DNA from: Streptomyces camponoticapitis
GTDB lineage: Bacteria; Actinomycetota; Actinomycetes; Streptomycetales; Streptomycetaceae
Direction of reading: 5' to 3'
Assembly (NCBI RefSeq): GCF_014646115.1
Contig: NZ_BMMV01000015.1
Coordinates: 150,053 to 214,052 of the forward strand
Length of the DNA: 64,000 bases
This document shows positions 8,063 through 15,684 of this stretch, one piece after another (within the stretch, counting starts at the first letter, position 1; every line of letters starts with the position of its first letter). A program made the translations under genes and the position numbers. Under the pieces are notes generated by a model that was not told the origin of the DNA, did not search any database, and worked only from the letters and a program-made list of their open reading frames with translations.

Positions 8063-8284
8063 TCAGTCGGGAAGGGGCTCCACCATCACCGAGCGGGCCG
8101 AGACACGGTCGGTCACCAGTACCCGGACGTTGGTGGCGATCGGCCGGTCGCACCAGGCCGCGTACGCTTCCGAGCCGCCGCGTACGGCAACCAGTACTTC
8201 TCCGGGGCCGTCCGGCGGGATCGGGACCGTGATACGTCCGACCGCTCCCACCGGGCTCTGCGCAGAGTCATCTGTGACGGACAT
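8063..8284 (-). CDS. Short NfeD-like (OB-fold) protein, flotillin partner
   Basis: A 73-residue protein with the small beta-barrel pattern of the soluble NfeD C-terminal domain: VGRITVPIPPDGPGEVLVAV, then an alternating segment ending NVRVLVTDRVSARSVMVEPLP. NfeD/YuaF proteins are encoded beside flotillins and assist microdomain assembly. There are no membrane segments, so this would be a soluble version. ATG 8284 has GGAGGTGAGG upstream. It is followed 64 bases later by the flotillin gene, so co-transcription is likely. The assignment depends on the short motif pattern and on the neighbour. Confidence 0.6.
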   Translation of the reverse strand: MSVTDDSAQSPVGAVGRITVPIPPDGPGEVLVAVRGGSEAYAAWCDRPIATNVRVLVTDRVSARSVMVEPLPD

Positions 8285-8313
8285 GGATCGTTGCCCTCAC
8301 CTCCAGCGCTCAA

Positions 8314-8350
8314 CACGCCCCCGGTATTTTCAGGCTACTCCGGGGGCGTG
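8314..8350 (-). terminator. Hairpin terminator
   Basis: Perfect 11-bp inverted repeat (CACGCCCCCGG and complement) with a 15-nt loop. It sits after the stop of the membrane-protein gene (8406-8867) and before the NfeD-like gene on the same strand. Confidence 0.6.
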
Positions 8351-8405
8351 CGGATGGCCGGTCAAGGATTTGTCAATGGGCGGTCGGCCGGGCCGGCGGA
8401 CCCGG

Positions 8406-8867
8406 TCAGTACAGGCGTCTGCCCCGGGGACGGAAGATCAGCAGATACGCCGTGGCCACGATGGCGACGGCCTCGACCACGACGGTGGCCTGCTTCTCGC
8501 CGAACCAGAGCGGTTCGTACATGTTCGGGAAGGGTCCGAGGACGCCCACGTTCACGTACCGGTACACGAGCAGGAGCGCGAGCCCGCCCGCCGCCACCAA
8601 CCAGGCGAAGGCGTCGCCCAGGAACCGGCGCCAGACAAGCACGAGCAGCGCGGCCAGCGCGGAGAGACCCGCCTCGATCCGGAAAAGGTCGCCCTGGCTG
8701 ATGTCCTCACTGATGGCGTCGTACTGCGGCGCGAGATCCGCGTGGTAGTACGCGTCGAGGGCCAGGGCCGCCGCTGCGAGCACCCGGGCCACGCCCCGCA
8801 CGATGCGGCCGGCGCCGCCCCGGCGCCGGGGCGCGGCGTGCGCGGCGGTGGGGTGTGGTGACGACAT
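8406..8867 (-). CDS. Polytopic membrane protein, unknown function
   Basis: A 153-residue protein with about four hydrophobic helices: IVRGVARVLAAAALALDAYYHADLAP near the start, then three more ending ATAYLLIFRPRGRRLY. I do not recognise a characterised family. A conserved-looking acidic/polar loop DISQGDLFRIEAG follows the first helix. The ATG 8867 has GGAGACACCC just upstream. An alternative ATG 12 bases upstream overlaps that ribosome-binding site and is less likely. It is the last of three closely spaced genes on this strand, after a secreted lipoprotein and a cupredoxin-like lipoprotein, which suggests a shared envelope or redox role. Confidence 0.7.
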   Translation of the reverse strand: MSSPHPTAAHAAPRRRGGAGRIVRGVARVLAAAALALDAYYHADLAPQYDAISEDISQGDLFRIEAGLSALAALLVLVWRRFLGDAFAWLVAAGGLALLLVYRYVNVGVLGPFPNMYEPLWFGEKQATVVVEAVAIVATAYLLIFRPRGRRLY

Positions 8868-8911
8868 GGGTGTCTCCATTCGCGCCCCAAGAACGGAGCC
8901 GGCTGCCGGGC

Positions 8912-9310
8912 TCACTTGACGGTGAGCGTGCCCTTCATGAACGGGTGGATCGTGCAGTCCCAGGGGAACTCCCCCGCCTTCGCCGGCGCGGTGACGGTGG
9001 CGCTCTTGCCGGGCGCGAGGTCGCCGGTGTCGAAGGAGGCACCCTTGGTCGCCGTCAGGGTGTGTGTGGTGGTGTCGTCGTTGATCACGGTGATCTTCGC
9101 CCCGGGCGCGACGGTCAGGGAGGCCGGCTGGAACTTGAAGTTGTCGATGGTGACCCGCGGCCCGCCCGCGGACGGACTGGCGGCCGACTTCGTCGCGCTG
9201 TCGCCGCCGCCGTCGCCGTCCGAACATCCGACGAGGGTTGTCAGAGCGAGGGCGCAGGCGGCGACGGCAACGGCGAACCGAGCCCGGCCGGTGGGGAACG
9301 AGAACGGCAT
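8912..9310 (-). CDS. Cupredoxin-domain lipoprotein
   Basis: A 132-residue exported blue-copper-like protein. The N-terminus has a lipoprotein signal ending LTTLVGCSDG, so the lipidated cysteine is near residue 28. The mature part is a plastocyanin/azurin-like fold: VTIDNFKFQPASLTVAPGAKITVINDDTTTHTLTA, with the Cu ligand His in THTLTA, and a C-terminal FPWDCTIHPFMKGTLTV supplying Cys, His and Met ligands. All four typical copper ligands are therefore present. The start ATG 9310 has GGAG six bases upstream. It lies between a secreted lipoprotein gene and a membrane-protein gene with spacings of 38 and 44 bases, consistent with an operon. Confidence 0.82.
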   Translation of the reverse strand: MPFSFPTGRARFAVAVAACALALTTLVGCSDGDGGGDSATKSAASPSAGGPRVTIDNFKFQPASLTVAPGAKITVINDDTTTHTLTATKGASFDTGDLAPGKSATVTAPAKAGEFPWDCTIHPFMKGTLTVK

Positions 9311-9348
9311 GACGTCTCCGAGCGGTCGTGGACCGGAGCTACCGACTG

Positions 9349-9915
9349 TCAGTAACCGCCGCCACCGCTGCTGTTCCCGGAGTTCTTGGTGATCTTCTTG
9401 CCGGCCGGGTCCATGACGTACCACTTGGCGCCGAAGGCGTTGAGGCCCTGCCCGTTGGTCTGGCCGGCCTTCGTGTCATCGGCGAAGTGGTAGAGCGGGC
9501 GTCCGTTGTAGGTCACCTGCATGCTGCCGTCGTCGCGCTTCGTGGTCTTCAGCAGATTGGCCTTGAGCCCGCTGCCGGCGGCCGGCTTCGACTTCACGGT
9601 GTACGGCGGCCACTGCTGGGCGCACGCGCCGTTGCACATCGACTTGTTCTTGGTGTCCTTGTCGAACTCGTAGAGCGACATACCCTTGTTGTCGACCAGC
9701 ATCTTGCCGAGGGAGCCGTTGTTCTTGACGTCGACGGTCGGCGCCGCGGACGACGACACCGCCGGGACCACCTCGGCCTCACGGCTGTCGGCGTGGTTGG
9801 TGTCGGTGTCGCTGGCGCTGCCATTGTCGCCACCGCCGTCCGAACAACCGGCCGCCGCGGTGGCGAGCAGCAGGGCGGAGGCCAGTGCGGTGACTGTCCT
9901 GGTGTGCCGTCTCAT
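9349..9915 (-). CDS. Secreted-repeat lipoprotein (COG4315-like)
   Basis: A 188-residue lipoprotein. The signal peptide ends ATAAAGCSDG, placing the lipid-modified cysteine near residue 24, followed by a polar, low-complexity linker. The mature part has two copies of the secreted-lipoprotein repeat seen in COG4315 proteins: LVDNKGMSLYEFDKDTKNKSMCNGACAQQWPP and VTYNGRPLYHFADDTKAGQTNGQGL. The tail is Gly/Ser-rich. The function of the family is not established; the paired cysteines in CNGAC could bind metal or haem or form a disulfide. ATG 9915 has GAGGAG upstream. It appears to be the first gene of an operon with the cupredoxin lipoprotein. Confidence 0.82.
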   Translation of the reverse strand: MRRHTRTVTALASALLLATAAAGCSDGGGDNGSASDTDTNHADSREAEVVPAVSSSAAPTVDVKNNGSLGKMLVDNKGMSLYEFDKDTKNKSMCNGACAQQWPPYTVKSKPAAGSGLKANLLKTTKRDDGSMQVTYNGRPLYHFADDTKAGQTNGQGLNAFGAKWYVMDPAGKKITKNSGNSSGGGGY

Positions 9916-10103
9916 CAGGGACTCCTCGATCGTCGGCCGCCCGGGCGGGCAGCACGCGGCCCGCCCGATCGGGGCCGCTCGCCCCAAGTGCACAGCAGGG
10001 CCGACGGACCGGCCACCTGGGCTGGGCCGTCGGAGTGCGGCCCGGACGGGACCGAGGGAGTGGCGAGGAGTTGTGGTGGGACGGGGCGCCTGAGCCCGTT
10101 CGG

Positions 10104-10715
10104 TCAGGCTTCCTCGAAGTAGGCGTCGAGCACCGCGTCGAGGTCGGCCGTCCACTTCTTGAGGCTGCTCCGGGAGGGTGCGTCGACCTCCGACTGGTAG
10201 TGACGGCGGCCGGTGGTGTGCAGGGTGACGGTGAACCGGCGGGTGAATCTGGGGGTCTCGATCTCCACGGCGCCGATCTCGTCCCAGCCGAACTCCGCCT
10301 CGGTCTCGTCGAGCCGGAGGCGGACGCCGGTGCGGTCGGCGGTCATCGAGGCGCGGCGGTCGCTGACGTCGAAGACGGGACCGTCCTCGTCGGCGTCGTC
10401 GTCCGAGGCGTCCTTCTTGAAGGAGACAGCCCCGTTCGCGTCGTCCGCGTCGTCCGCCTTGTCGCCGGTCCCGGCGTCGGACGTCGAGTCGGCCTCCACG
10501 TCGGTCGGTCCGGACTCGTCGGCGGTTGCCGCCCGGGAGGCCTCGGCCCCTTCGGTCGGCTCTTCGGCCGTCTCCTCGTCGGTGGCCCCCGGAGGAACGT
10601 CCTTGGCGGCGTCGTCAGCCTCCTCTACGAGGCGGGGTGCCATGAGCCCAGGGATGTATCCGGGATCGGTCCCCGCGGCGGGTACGGGCTGGATTATCGG
10701 ATCGATGCGCTCCAC
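10104..10715 (-). CDS. Acidic hypothetical protein with a C-terminal beta-rich domain
   Basis: About 203 residues. The GTG at 10715 is my preferred start: it gives the N-terminus (V/M)ERIDPIIQPVPAAGTDPGYIPG, has no Shine-Dalgarno sequence, and is preceded by a -10-like CATACT six bases away, which suggests a leaderless mRNA. A long Asp/Glu/Ala-rich disordered stretch (about residues 30-110) links this conserved N-terminal piece to a C-terminal domain with alternating strands (GVRLRLDETEAEFGWDEIGAVEIETPRFTRRFTVTLHTTGRRHYQ). The layout resembles conserved Streptomyces hypothetical proteins; I do not know the function. Confidence 0.6.
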   Translation of the reverse strand: MERIDPIIQPVPAAGTDPGYIPGLMAPRLVEEADDAAKDVPPGATDEETAEEPTEGAEASRAATADESGPTDVEADSTSDAGTGDKADDADDANGAVSFKKDASDDDADEDGPVFDVSDRRASMTADRTGVRLRLDETEAEFGWDEIGAVEIETPRFTRRFTVTLHTTGRRHYQSEVDAPSRSSLKKWTADLDAVLDAYFEEA

Positions 10716-10798
10716 GGCTGGAGTATGGCGGATAAACCTGTGCGAGGAACACTCGGTAGCCGCATGACCCCCCAATTACGGTGAATGTGACGAGCCGC

Positions 10799-10985
10799 AT
10801 GCCTCTTGAAGGCGAGTACCGGCCCATTCCCGACATAGCACTCGCCGAGGCGGGTGGAGCACGCCGGCCGGTACCCGGCGGCCGCGTCCGGACTCGCGTG
10901 CGGAGCTCCAAGACGGTGCCGTACGGCGGGACATGACGGACCGTGGGGTGATCGACCAGTCCTCGGTGTCCCCGGCCGGGAGGTA
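10799..10985 (+). pseudogene. Remnant of a deazaflavin-dependent nitroreductase gene
   Basis: The frame from ATG 10799 reads MPLEGEYRPIPD, very like the MPLEGEYEPSP start of actinobacterial deazaflavin (F420)-dependent nitroreductases (DDN family). Similarity then stops. About 60 bases later, in another frame, the sequence reads PDSRAELQDGAVRRDMT, which resembles the DPRVELQDGPVRRDMT segment of the same family, and ends at a stop near 10985. Much of the normal 140-150 residues between and after these pieces is missing. I therefore read it as a frameshifted, internally deleted remnant. The identification rests on my memory of family sequences. Confidence 0.45.
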
Positions 10986-11081
10986 GGGGGCGAGGCCCGG
11001 AGAGCGGGGCTCGCATCCATGAGTTGAGGCACCGACGGCGCGCGATTCGACCTGGGCGTGAGCCCGCCGCACAGGCACGCC

Positions 11082-11126
11082 CCCCTACTCACCCCCTATT
11101 TATTCACCCCTATTCCTCAACCCCTA
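11082..11126. repeat. Four-copy CCCCTA (TAGGGG on the minus strand) array
   Basis: CCCCTA starts at 11082, 11093, 11107 and 11121, so the spacings are 11, 14 and 14 bases. The same hexamer in tandem is the core of the candidate activator sites at the cluster promoters. The nearest plausible start on the minus strand is over 360 bases away, so a role is uncertain. Confidence 0.5.
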
Positions 11127-12406
11127 TTTCGGTTCCGGTTGGAGCCGCGGGCCATCCTGACGGGCACGTTCCGGTCTTGGGCGGCGAAGGGCCCCGGCCG
11201 TTCCCCGCCCGGTCTCACGACGCCGCCACGGCCGCCCGGCCCGACGGCGGGGCCCGCACCTGACAGTCCACCTGCGGGGCGCCGTTGGCGGGGACGGAGT
11301 TCGGCGAGTTCGACAACGCCCATGCGCTATGTTTTCACCGCAGGAGCGCCCTTGCCCGAACGGGCCGTCTCGTCGCCCGCAAGCACCCGCACGTGACCGA
11401 TATCTCCTGACCGGTATGGACTATGGCGCGAGGGAAAAGGGGTGCCTATTGTTTTTCAACAACCAGGTAAACAAATCCGCTGCGCGCCGCTCGCGCCCCC
11501 GTGCGCCTGCTATCTTAATTTCACCCACGCAGCTGCCGTCGGGCCCGTGCCCGCCGCACTATCCGCGGCAAACGGAATGCCGGAGACCGGGCAGTTCACC
11601 CACCGGGGCACGCAGCCGAGGCACCTTAAGGCCGACACCCGTTCATCCCGTGCGCCCAAAGAGTCCGTCTGCCGCACGCTTCGAGCCGTCATCATCCAGC
11701 GGGAAAAGCGCGTCAGGCCGTCCGAACCGGAGGCGGGACGATTTGCCAAGGGGGCACGGTCGGCGCGTCAGCGCGCGTGGTGCGCCGGCCGCGCGCCGCC
11801 CGGTGTCGACCGGGACCGCGGACTCGGCATCCAGGACCCTCCCGCCACCTCACCAGGGCGTTCGCACGGTCGCCACGCGCCGGGCCTCGCGGGACACCGC
11901 GCCGGCAGCGCGCGGGAAAGGGTGGACCACGGCGTCCTCAACTCCGTAAGCCGCGACCGGCGTCGGCCGTCCCGCGACTCCGCCGACGGCTCCGCCCACC
12001 TCCGGCCGGCGCCGCCGCGGCGATCTCCGCACGTGCGCACCGGGGCCCGCGTCGCGGCTCCGCCGCTCGGGCCGTACGAACTGACCGGTAACACCGAGTT
12101 CACCTATCCCGGTGATGAACGCGTCACGACCGGAACCCTTCGCGTATGGATTCCGTCTTGGCCGCCGAGGCCAGATCGTCGCTGGTCTTCGGGTTTGGCC
12201 GAAAGCAAGCCGCCGCGCTTGAATCGACGACGGCGCGTCTTTTGGTAACCGTGGCCGGAGGTGAGGACCGTATCGTAGTACAGGCAGTCCGTGAAGCGAC
12301 CGACTCCAGGCGTCGGCACCCTCGCAATTCGCCCCGTACGGCACCAGACCAGGCTCCGCGGGGCCCTCGAAAGTTCCCTACGAGCCGGTAATCGCCGCTG
12401 AGGTTA

Positions 12407-12491
12407 CTAGGAGATTTCGCACAGCGGCTCTTACTACTCCCTAGCGCCACAGCGATTATCCTATCGCCGGGTGGTGACCGAATACGGTCAC
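12407..12491. promoter_or_regulatory. Two inverted repeats in the LAL regulator promoter region
   Basis: CTAGGAG (12407-12413) and CTCCCTAG (12437-12444) form an imperfect dyad of LuxR-type CTAGGG half-sites. A second, perfect dyad GTGACCG-AATA-CGGTCAC occupies 12474-12491. Both lie about 100-185 bases before the GTG start of the regulator gene and may be sites for autoregulation or for another factor. Confidence 0.4.
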
Positions 12492-12591
12492 TATGCTTCT
12501 CATATTGACGACTGGGTTCCGTTTCTCGCTGCGCCGGAAACGGAGACCAGATGCACGACCAAAAGGTGTAAACAGGGGGGGAAGGCTCGTA

Positions 12592-15447
12592 GTGTTGAAG
12601 GAACGGGACAAGATACTCGAACAGCTCGACGATCTGCTGATCCAGTCCACGCGAGGCAGGGGGGCCATCGCCGCGATCAGCGGTTCGACCGCGGTCGGGA
12701 AGACCACGACACTCAACGCGCTGGCGGAGCGCGCGACTTCGGCGGGCAGCACGGTGCTCAGCGTGGTGAGTTCGCCCCACGAGCGCGAGGTGCCCTACAG
12801 CGCCCTCGCGCAGCTGCTCCACTCGATCGAGGCCCAGTGCGTCGCCACCGACGGTCCGGGCGACGGGGGCCCGGGGAGCCTCCGTCCCGGCAGGCAGGCC
12901 GAGGTGGCCGCCGCGCTCGCCCCGCCCGGGGCCCACGACGATCCGCTGACCGTCGCACGGCGGACCTACCAGGTCATCGCCGAACTGACGACCTGGCGTC
13001 CCGTGCTCATCACGGTGGACGACATCCAGCACACCGACACCGCCACCCTTACCTGCCTGCGCCACCTGGCGCAGCGGCTGACCCAGCTCTCGCTCACGCT
13101 CGTCTTCACGCACGGGGTCTCCGTCGACGAACAGCCGGCTCGCGTCCTGGACGACCTGCTGTACCGCACCAGCGCCCGCCACTTCCATCTGGAGCCGCTC
13201 TCGCGCGTGGACATCATGGGGCTGGCCGCGAGCCGCCTCCCGGTCCTGCCCTCGGACCGGCTCATCGTCGAGATCCACCGGCTGAGCGGCGGAAATCCGC
13301 TGCTCGCGCTGGCGCTCATCGAGGAGCACCGGCTGCGCGCCGCGTCCGAGTCCGTCCCTGGGCCGGTCCCCCAGCAGACGACCGAGGGCCCCGGCCGCCA
13401 GACGACCACCGAGGGCGGGGCGTCGATCGGCCCCGTCTTCTACCAGGCGGTCCTCGCCTATCTGCACCGGCTCGGTCCGCGCGCGGTCCGGCTCGCCCGG
13501 TGCCTCGCCCTGCTGGACGAGTCGACGACGCCTCTTCTGCTGAGCCGGCTGAGCGGTATCGACCCCGAACTGTTGAAACGTTATATACGGCTCTTCACCA
13601 GCATGGGTGTGCTGGACGGCGTGCGACTGCGGCACGCCGGCGTACGCCAGGCGGTCCTCGGTGAGATGCCGCATGGCGAGGCGACCCAGCAGCGGTACCG
13701 CGCCGCCTGCCTGTTGAACGAGGGCGGGGCGCCGCCGCAAGCCGTCGCCATGCACCTGCTCAGCGTCGGTCCGCTGCACGACGGATGGGTGCTGCCCGTA
13801 CTGCAGGAGGCCGCCTCCCACGCCATGGAGGACGGGGACGTACCGCAGGGCATCCGCTATCTGGAGCTGGCCTGCGAGTGCTCATCGGACGAGGGACAGC
13901 GTCTGTCGGCGAAGTCGCTCTACGCGTACGGCCAGTGGCAGCTCAGACCCGCCGAGTCCGGCCCGCACTTCCGCGCGCTCAAGGGCCCCATCCTCGAAGG
14001 GAAGCTCGCGGGCAACGACGCCCTGTGGGTCGCCGAGGGGATGCTGTTCCACCTCAACTTCGAGGAGGCGCTGGAAGTCGTCGACCACGTCAACACCGGC
14101 GACGAGGAGCTGTCGAACGCACTGCACAGCACCCGGATGCTCATGGCCGCCGAAGTCCCCGGCCTGCTCGAACGGCTGAACCGTCCGCTCCCGGCGACGA
14201 CCGCCCCGGCGACGTCCCACGCGGAATTAAGGGCACGCCACGCCCTCGCGCTCGTCCTTGAGAACGGCGCGGACAAGTACGCCATCGCCCTGGCCGAGCA
14301 GGTGTTCCAGGGCAGCCAGAGCCGGCCGACATCGAGGCTCAGCGGCCTGCCGAAGGCACTGCTGGCCCTGTGCTACGCGGATCAGCTCGACTCCGCCGCC
14401 ACGTGGTACGAGCTGGTCGCGGCCGAGATGGAAGGCCATGACGCCCCCGGCTGGCGCGCCCAGATCGAAGGCGTCGGAGCGCTCCTGTCGCTGCGGCGCG
14501 GACGCCTGGCGGACGCCGTACGCCAGGCGGAGACCGCCTACTCCCGGCTGTCCGGGCCGAGATGGAACGTCAGCAGCGCGCTGGCGCTGACCGTGCTCGT
14601 CGAGGCCCACACCGCGATGGGCAACCACCAGGCCGCGGCCAAGCATCTGGCGGCCGAGCCTCCGCCGGCGCTCTTCCTCACCCGCGCGGGGCTGCACTAC
14701 CTGTACGCGCGCGGCCGTCACCACCTCGCGACCGGCAACACGTATCTCGCCCTGTCGGACTTCCAGGAGTGCGGCACGCTGATGCGGCGCTGGAACATCG
14801 ACTCCCCCTCCCTGGCGCCCTGGCGGCTCGGAGAGGCCGAGGTGTGGCTGCGGCTGGGCGACCGGGAGCAGGCCGCCCGGCTCATCGAGAAGCAGCTCGC
14901 CCATCCCGACATGGGGCTCACCCGCTCGCGCGGGATGACCCTGCACACCCTGGCACTGGTCCAGGCGACGGCCAAGCAGCCGCCGATCCTGCGGGACGCC
15001 TTCCGGCTGCTGGAGGCGAGCGGAGCGCGGTACGAGGCCGCCGCCGTCCTGGCCGATCTCAGCCGGGCCTACCAGCAGTTGGGCGACAAGCGGGCCCGGC
15101 CGACCGCACGGCGGGCGTGGCGGCTCGCCAAGAGCTGCCAGGCGGAGTCCCTCTGCCAGGCCCTGCTGCCGACGTCCATGCCGCAGAGCATGGACACGAG
15201 GCCGGCCGAGGGGTCCCGCGGTCCCGACCGCGTGGCACAGGACAGCTTCGGCACGCTCAGCGAGTCCGAACGACGCGTCGCGATGCTGGCCGCGCAGGGG
15301 TACGCCAACCGTGAGATCGCCGAGAGGCTGTTCATCACGGTCAGCACCGTCGAACAGCATCTGACCCGCGTCTACCGCAAGATGGGCATCAGGAATCGCG
15401 AGCAGCTCCTCCAGGGAGCGCACGCGGTCAGCTACGAGTCCGTCTGA
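12592..15447 (+). CDS. LAL-family (large ATP-binding LuxR) pathway activator
   Basis: A 951-residue LuxR-type regulator of the LAL class common in macrolide and macrolactam clusters. The N-terminal AAA-like ATPase has a Walker A motif GSTAVGKTTT (about residues 27-36) and a Walker B motif VLITVDDIQHTD (about 138-149). A long helical TPR-like middle region follows. The C-terminal NarL/LuxR helix-turn-helix is LSESERRVAMLAAQGYANREI, then TVSTVEQHLTRVYRKMGIRNREQL. GTG 12592 was chosen because GGGGGGAAGG precedes it and the protein then begins LKERDKILEQLDDLL as LAL proteins do; the frame extends upstream to 12493 without similarity. Codon 546 (14227-14229) is TTA, so translation probably depends on the bldA leucyl-tRNA. 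It probably activates the neighbouring PKS operons. Confidence 0.92.
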   Translation: MLKERDKILEQLDDLLIQSTRGRGAIAAISGSTAVGKTTTLNALAERATSAGSTVLSVVSSPHEREVPYSALAQLLHSIEAQCVATDGPGDGGPGSLRPGRQAEVAAALAPPGAHDDPLTVARRTYQVIAELTTWRPVLITVDDIQHTDTATLTCLRHLAQRLTQLSLTLVFTHGVSVDEQPARVLDDLLYRTSARHFHLEPLSRVDIMGLAASRLPVLPSDRLIVEIHRLSGGNPLLALALIEEHRLRAASESVPGPVPQQTTEGPGRQTTTEGGASIGPVFYQAVLAYLHRLGPRAVRLARCLALLDESTTPLLLSRLSGIDPELLKRYIRLFTSMGVLDGVRLRHAGVRQAVLGEMPHGEATQQRYRAACLLNEGGAPPQAVAMHLLSVGPLHDGWVLPVLQEAASHAMEDGDVPQGIRYLELACECSSDEGQRLSAKSLYAYGQWQLRPAESGPHFRALKGPILEGKLAGNDALWVAEGMLFHLNFEEALEVVDHVNTGDEELSNALHSTRMLMAAEVPGLLERLNRPLPATTAPATSHAELRARHALALVLENGADKYAIALAEQVFQGSQSRPTSRLSGLPKALLALCYADQLDSAATWYELVAAEMEGHDAPGWRAQIEGVGALLSLRRGRLADAVRQAETAYSRLSGPRWNVSSALALTVLVEAHTAMGNHQAAAKHLAAEPPPALFLTRAGLHYLYARGRHHLATGNTYLALSDFQECGTLMRRWNIDSPSLAPWRLGEAEVWLRLGDREQAARLIEKQLAHPDMGLTRSRGMTLHTLALVQATAKQPPILRDAFRLLEASGARYEAAAVLADLSRAYQQLGDKRARPTARRAWRLAKSCQAESLCQALLPTSMPQSMDTRPAEGSRGPDRVAQDSFGTLSESERRVAMLAAQGYANREIAERLFITVSTVEQHLTRVYRKMGIRNREQLLQGAHAVSYESV

Positions 15448-15476
15448 TCCGTACGACGCCCCCCACAAGGGGCCCG

Positions 15477-15510
15477 GTCCGCCTGCCCGTTCACCAACGG
15501 GCAGGCGGAC
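15477..15510 (+). terminator. Terminator after the LAL regulator gene
   Basis: Perfect 15-bp inverted repeat (GTCCGCCTGCCCGTT and complement) with a CACC loop, 30 bases after the regulator stop codon. It isolates the regulator transcript from the PKS operon. Confidence 0.85.
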
Positions 15511-15546
15511 TTCCGTCTGTCCTGGAGCCCAAGCGGGGGCGGTCCC

Positions 15547-15589
15547 CAGGGGTACCCCTGACAAAGCCGTCCTAGGGGGCTCTACGGGT
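15547..15589 (+). promoter_or_regulatory. Candidate LAL activator sites upstream of the first PKS
   Basis: A perfect 14-bp palindrome CAGGGGTACCCCTG (15547-15560) is followed by CTAGGGGGCTCTACGGGT (15572-15589). The second element matches CTAGGGGGCATTAGGGGT at 54282 in 15 of 18 positions, with two GGG-containing half-sites 10 bp apart. It ends 95 bases before the PKS start codon, a suitable place for an activator. Binding by the LAL protein is inference. Confidence 0.5.
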
Positions 15590-15684
15590 AGCTGGGGGCG
15601 AGCGGCGGAGATGATGATCGTTCCCTCAAGACGAACGCCTGCCCGGCGTTTTCGAAGCGCGCGATGAGGGAGGCACTCGCCATC

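Larger units (their letters stand above)
10986..12591. other. Gene-poor region upstream of the pathway regulator
   Basis: About 1.6 kb in which I can support no gene. Long open frames exist on both strands, but they have no recognisable motifs, unusual amino acid composition and no ribosome-binding sites. No tRNA is visible. It contains a CCCCTA repeat array (11082-11126) and, near the right end, AT-richer DNA with inverted repeats that probably belongs to the promoter of the LAL regulator gene. Confidence 0.5.

Noticed and set aside
9943..9966. GGGCGGGC/GCCCGCCC inverted repeat upstream of the secreted-repeat lipoprotein gene
   Set aside because: It is a short GC-only dyad of a kind expected often in this DNA, and lies upstream of a gene, so I do not call it a terminator or operator.
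11442..12248. Open frame of 268 codons in the gene-poor region
   Set aside because: No recognisable motif, no ribosome-binding site, and a composition rich in Arg, Pro and Ala, typical of chance frames in GC-rich DNA.
12493..12591. Upstream extension of the LAL regulator to an ATG at 12493
   Set aside because: The extra 33 residues have no LAL similarity, overlap the AT-rich promoter-like DNA, and the GTG at 12592 has a proper ribosome-binding site.
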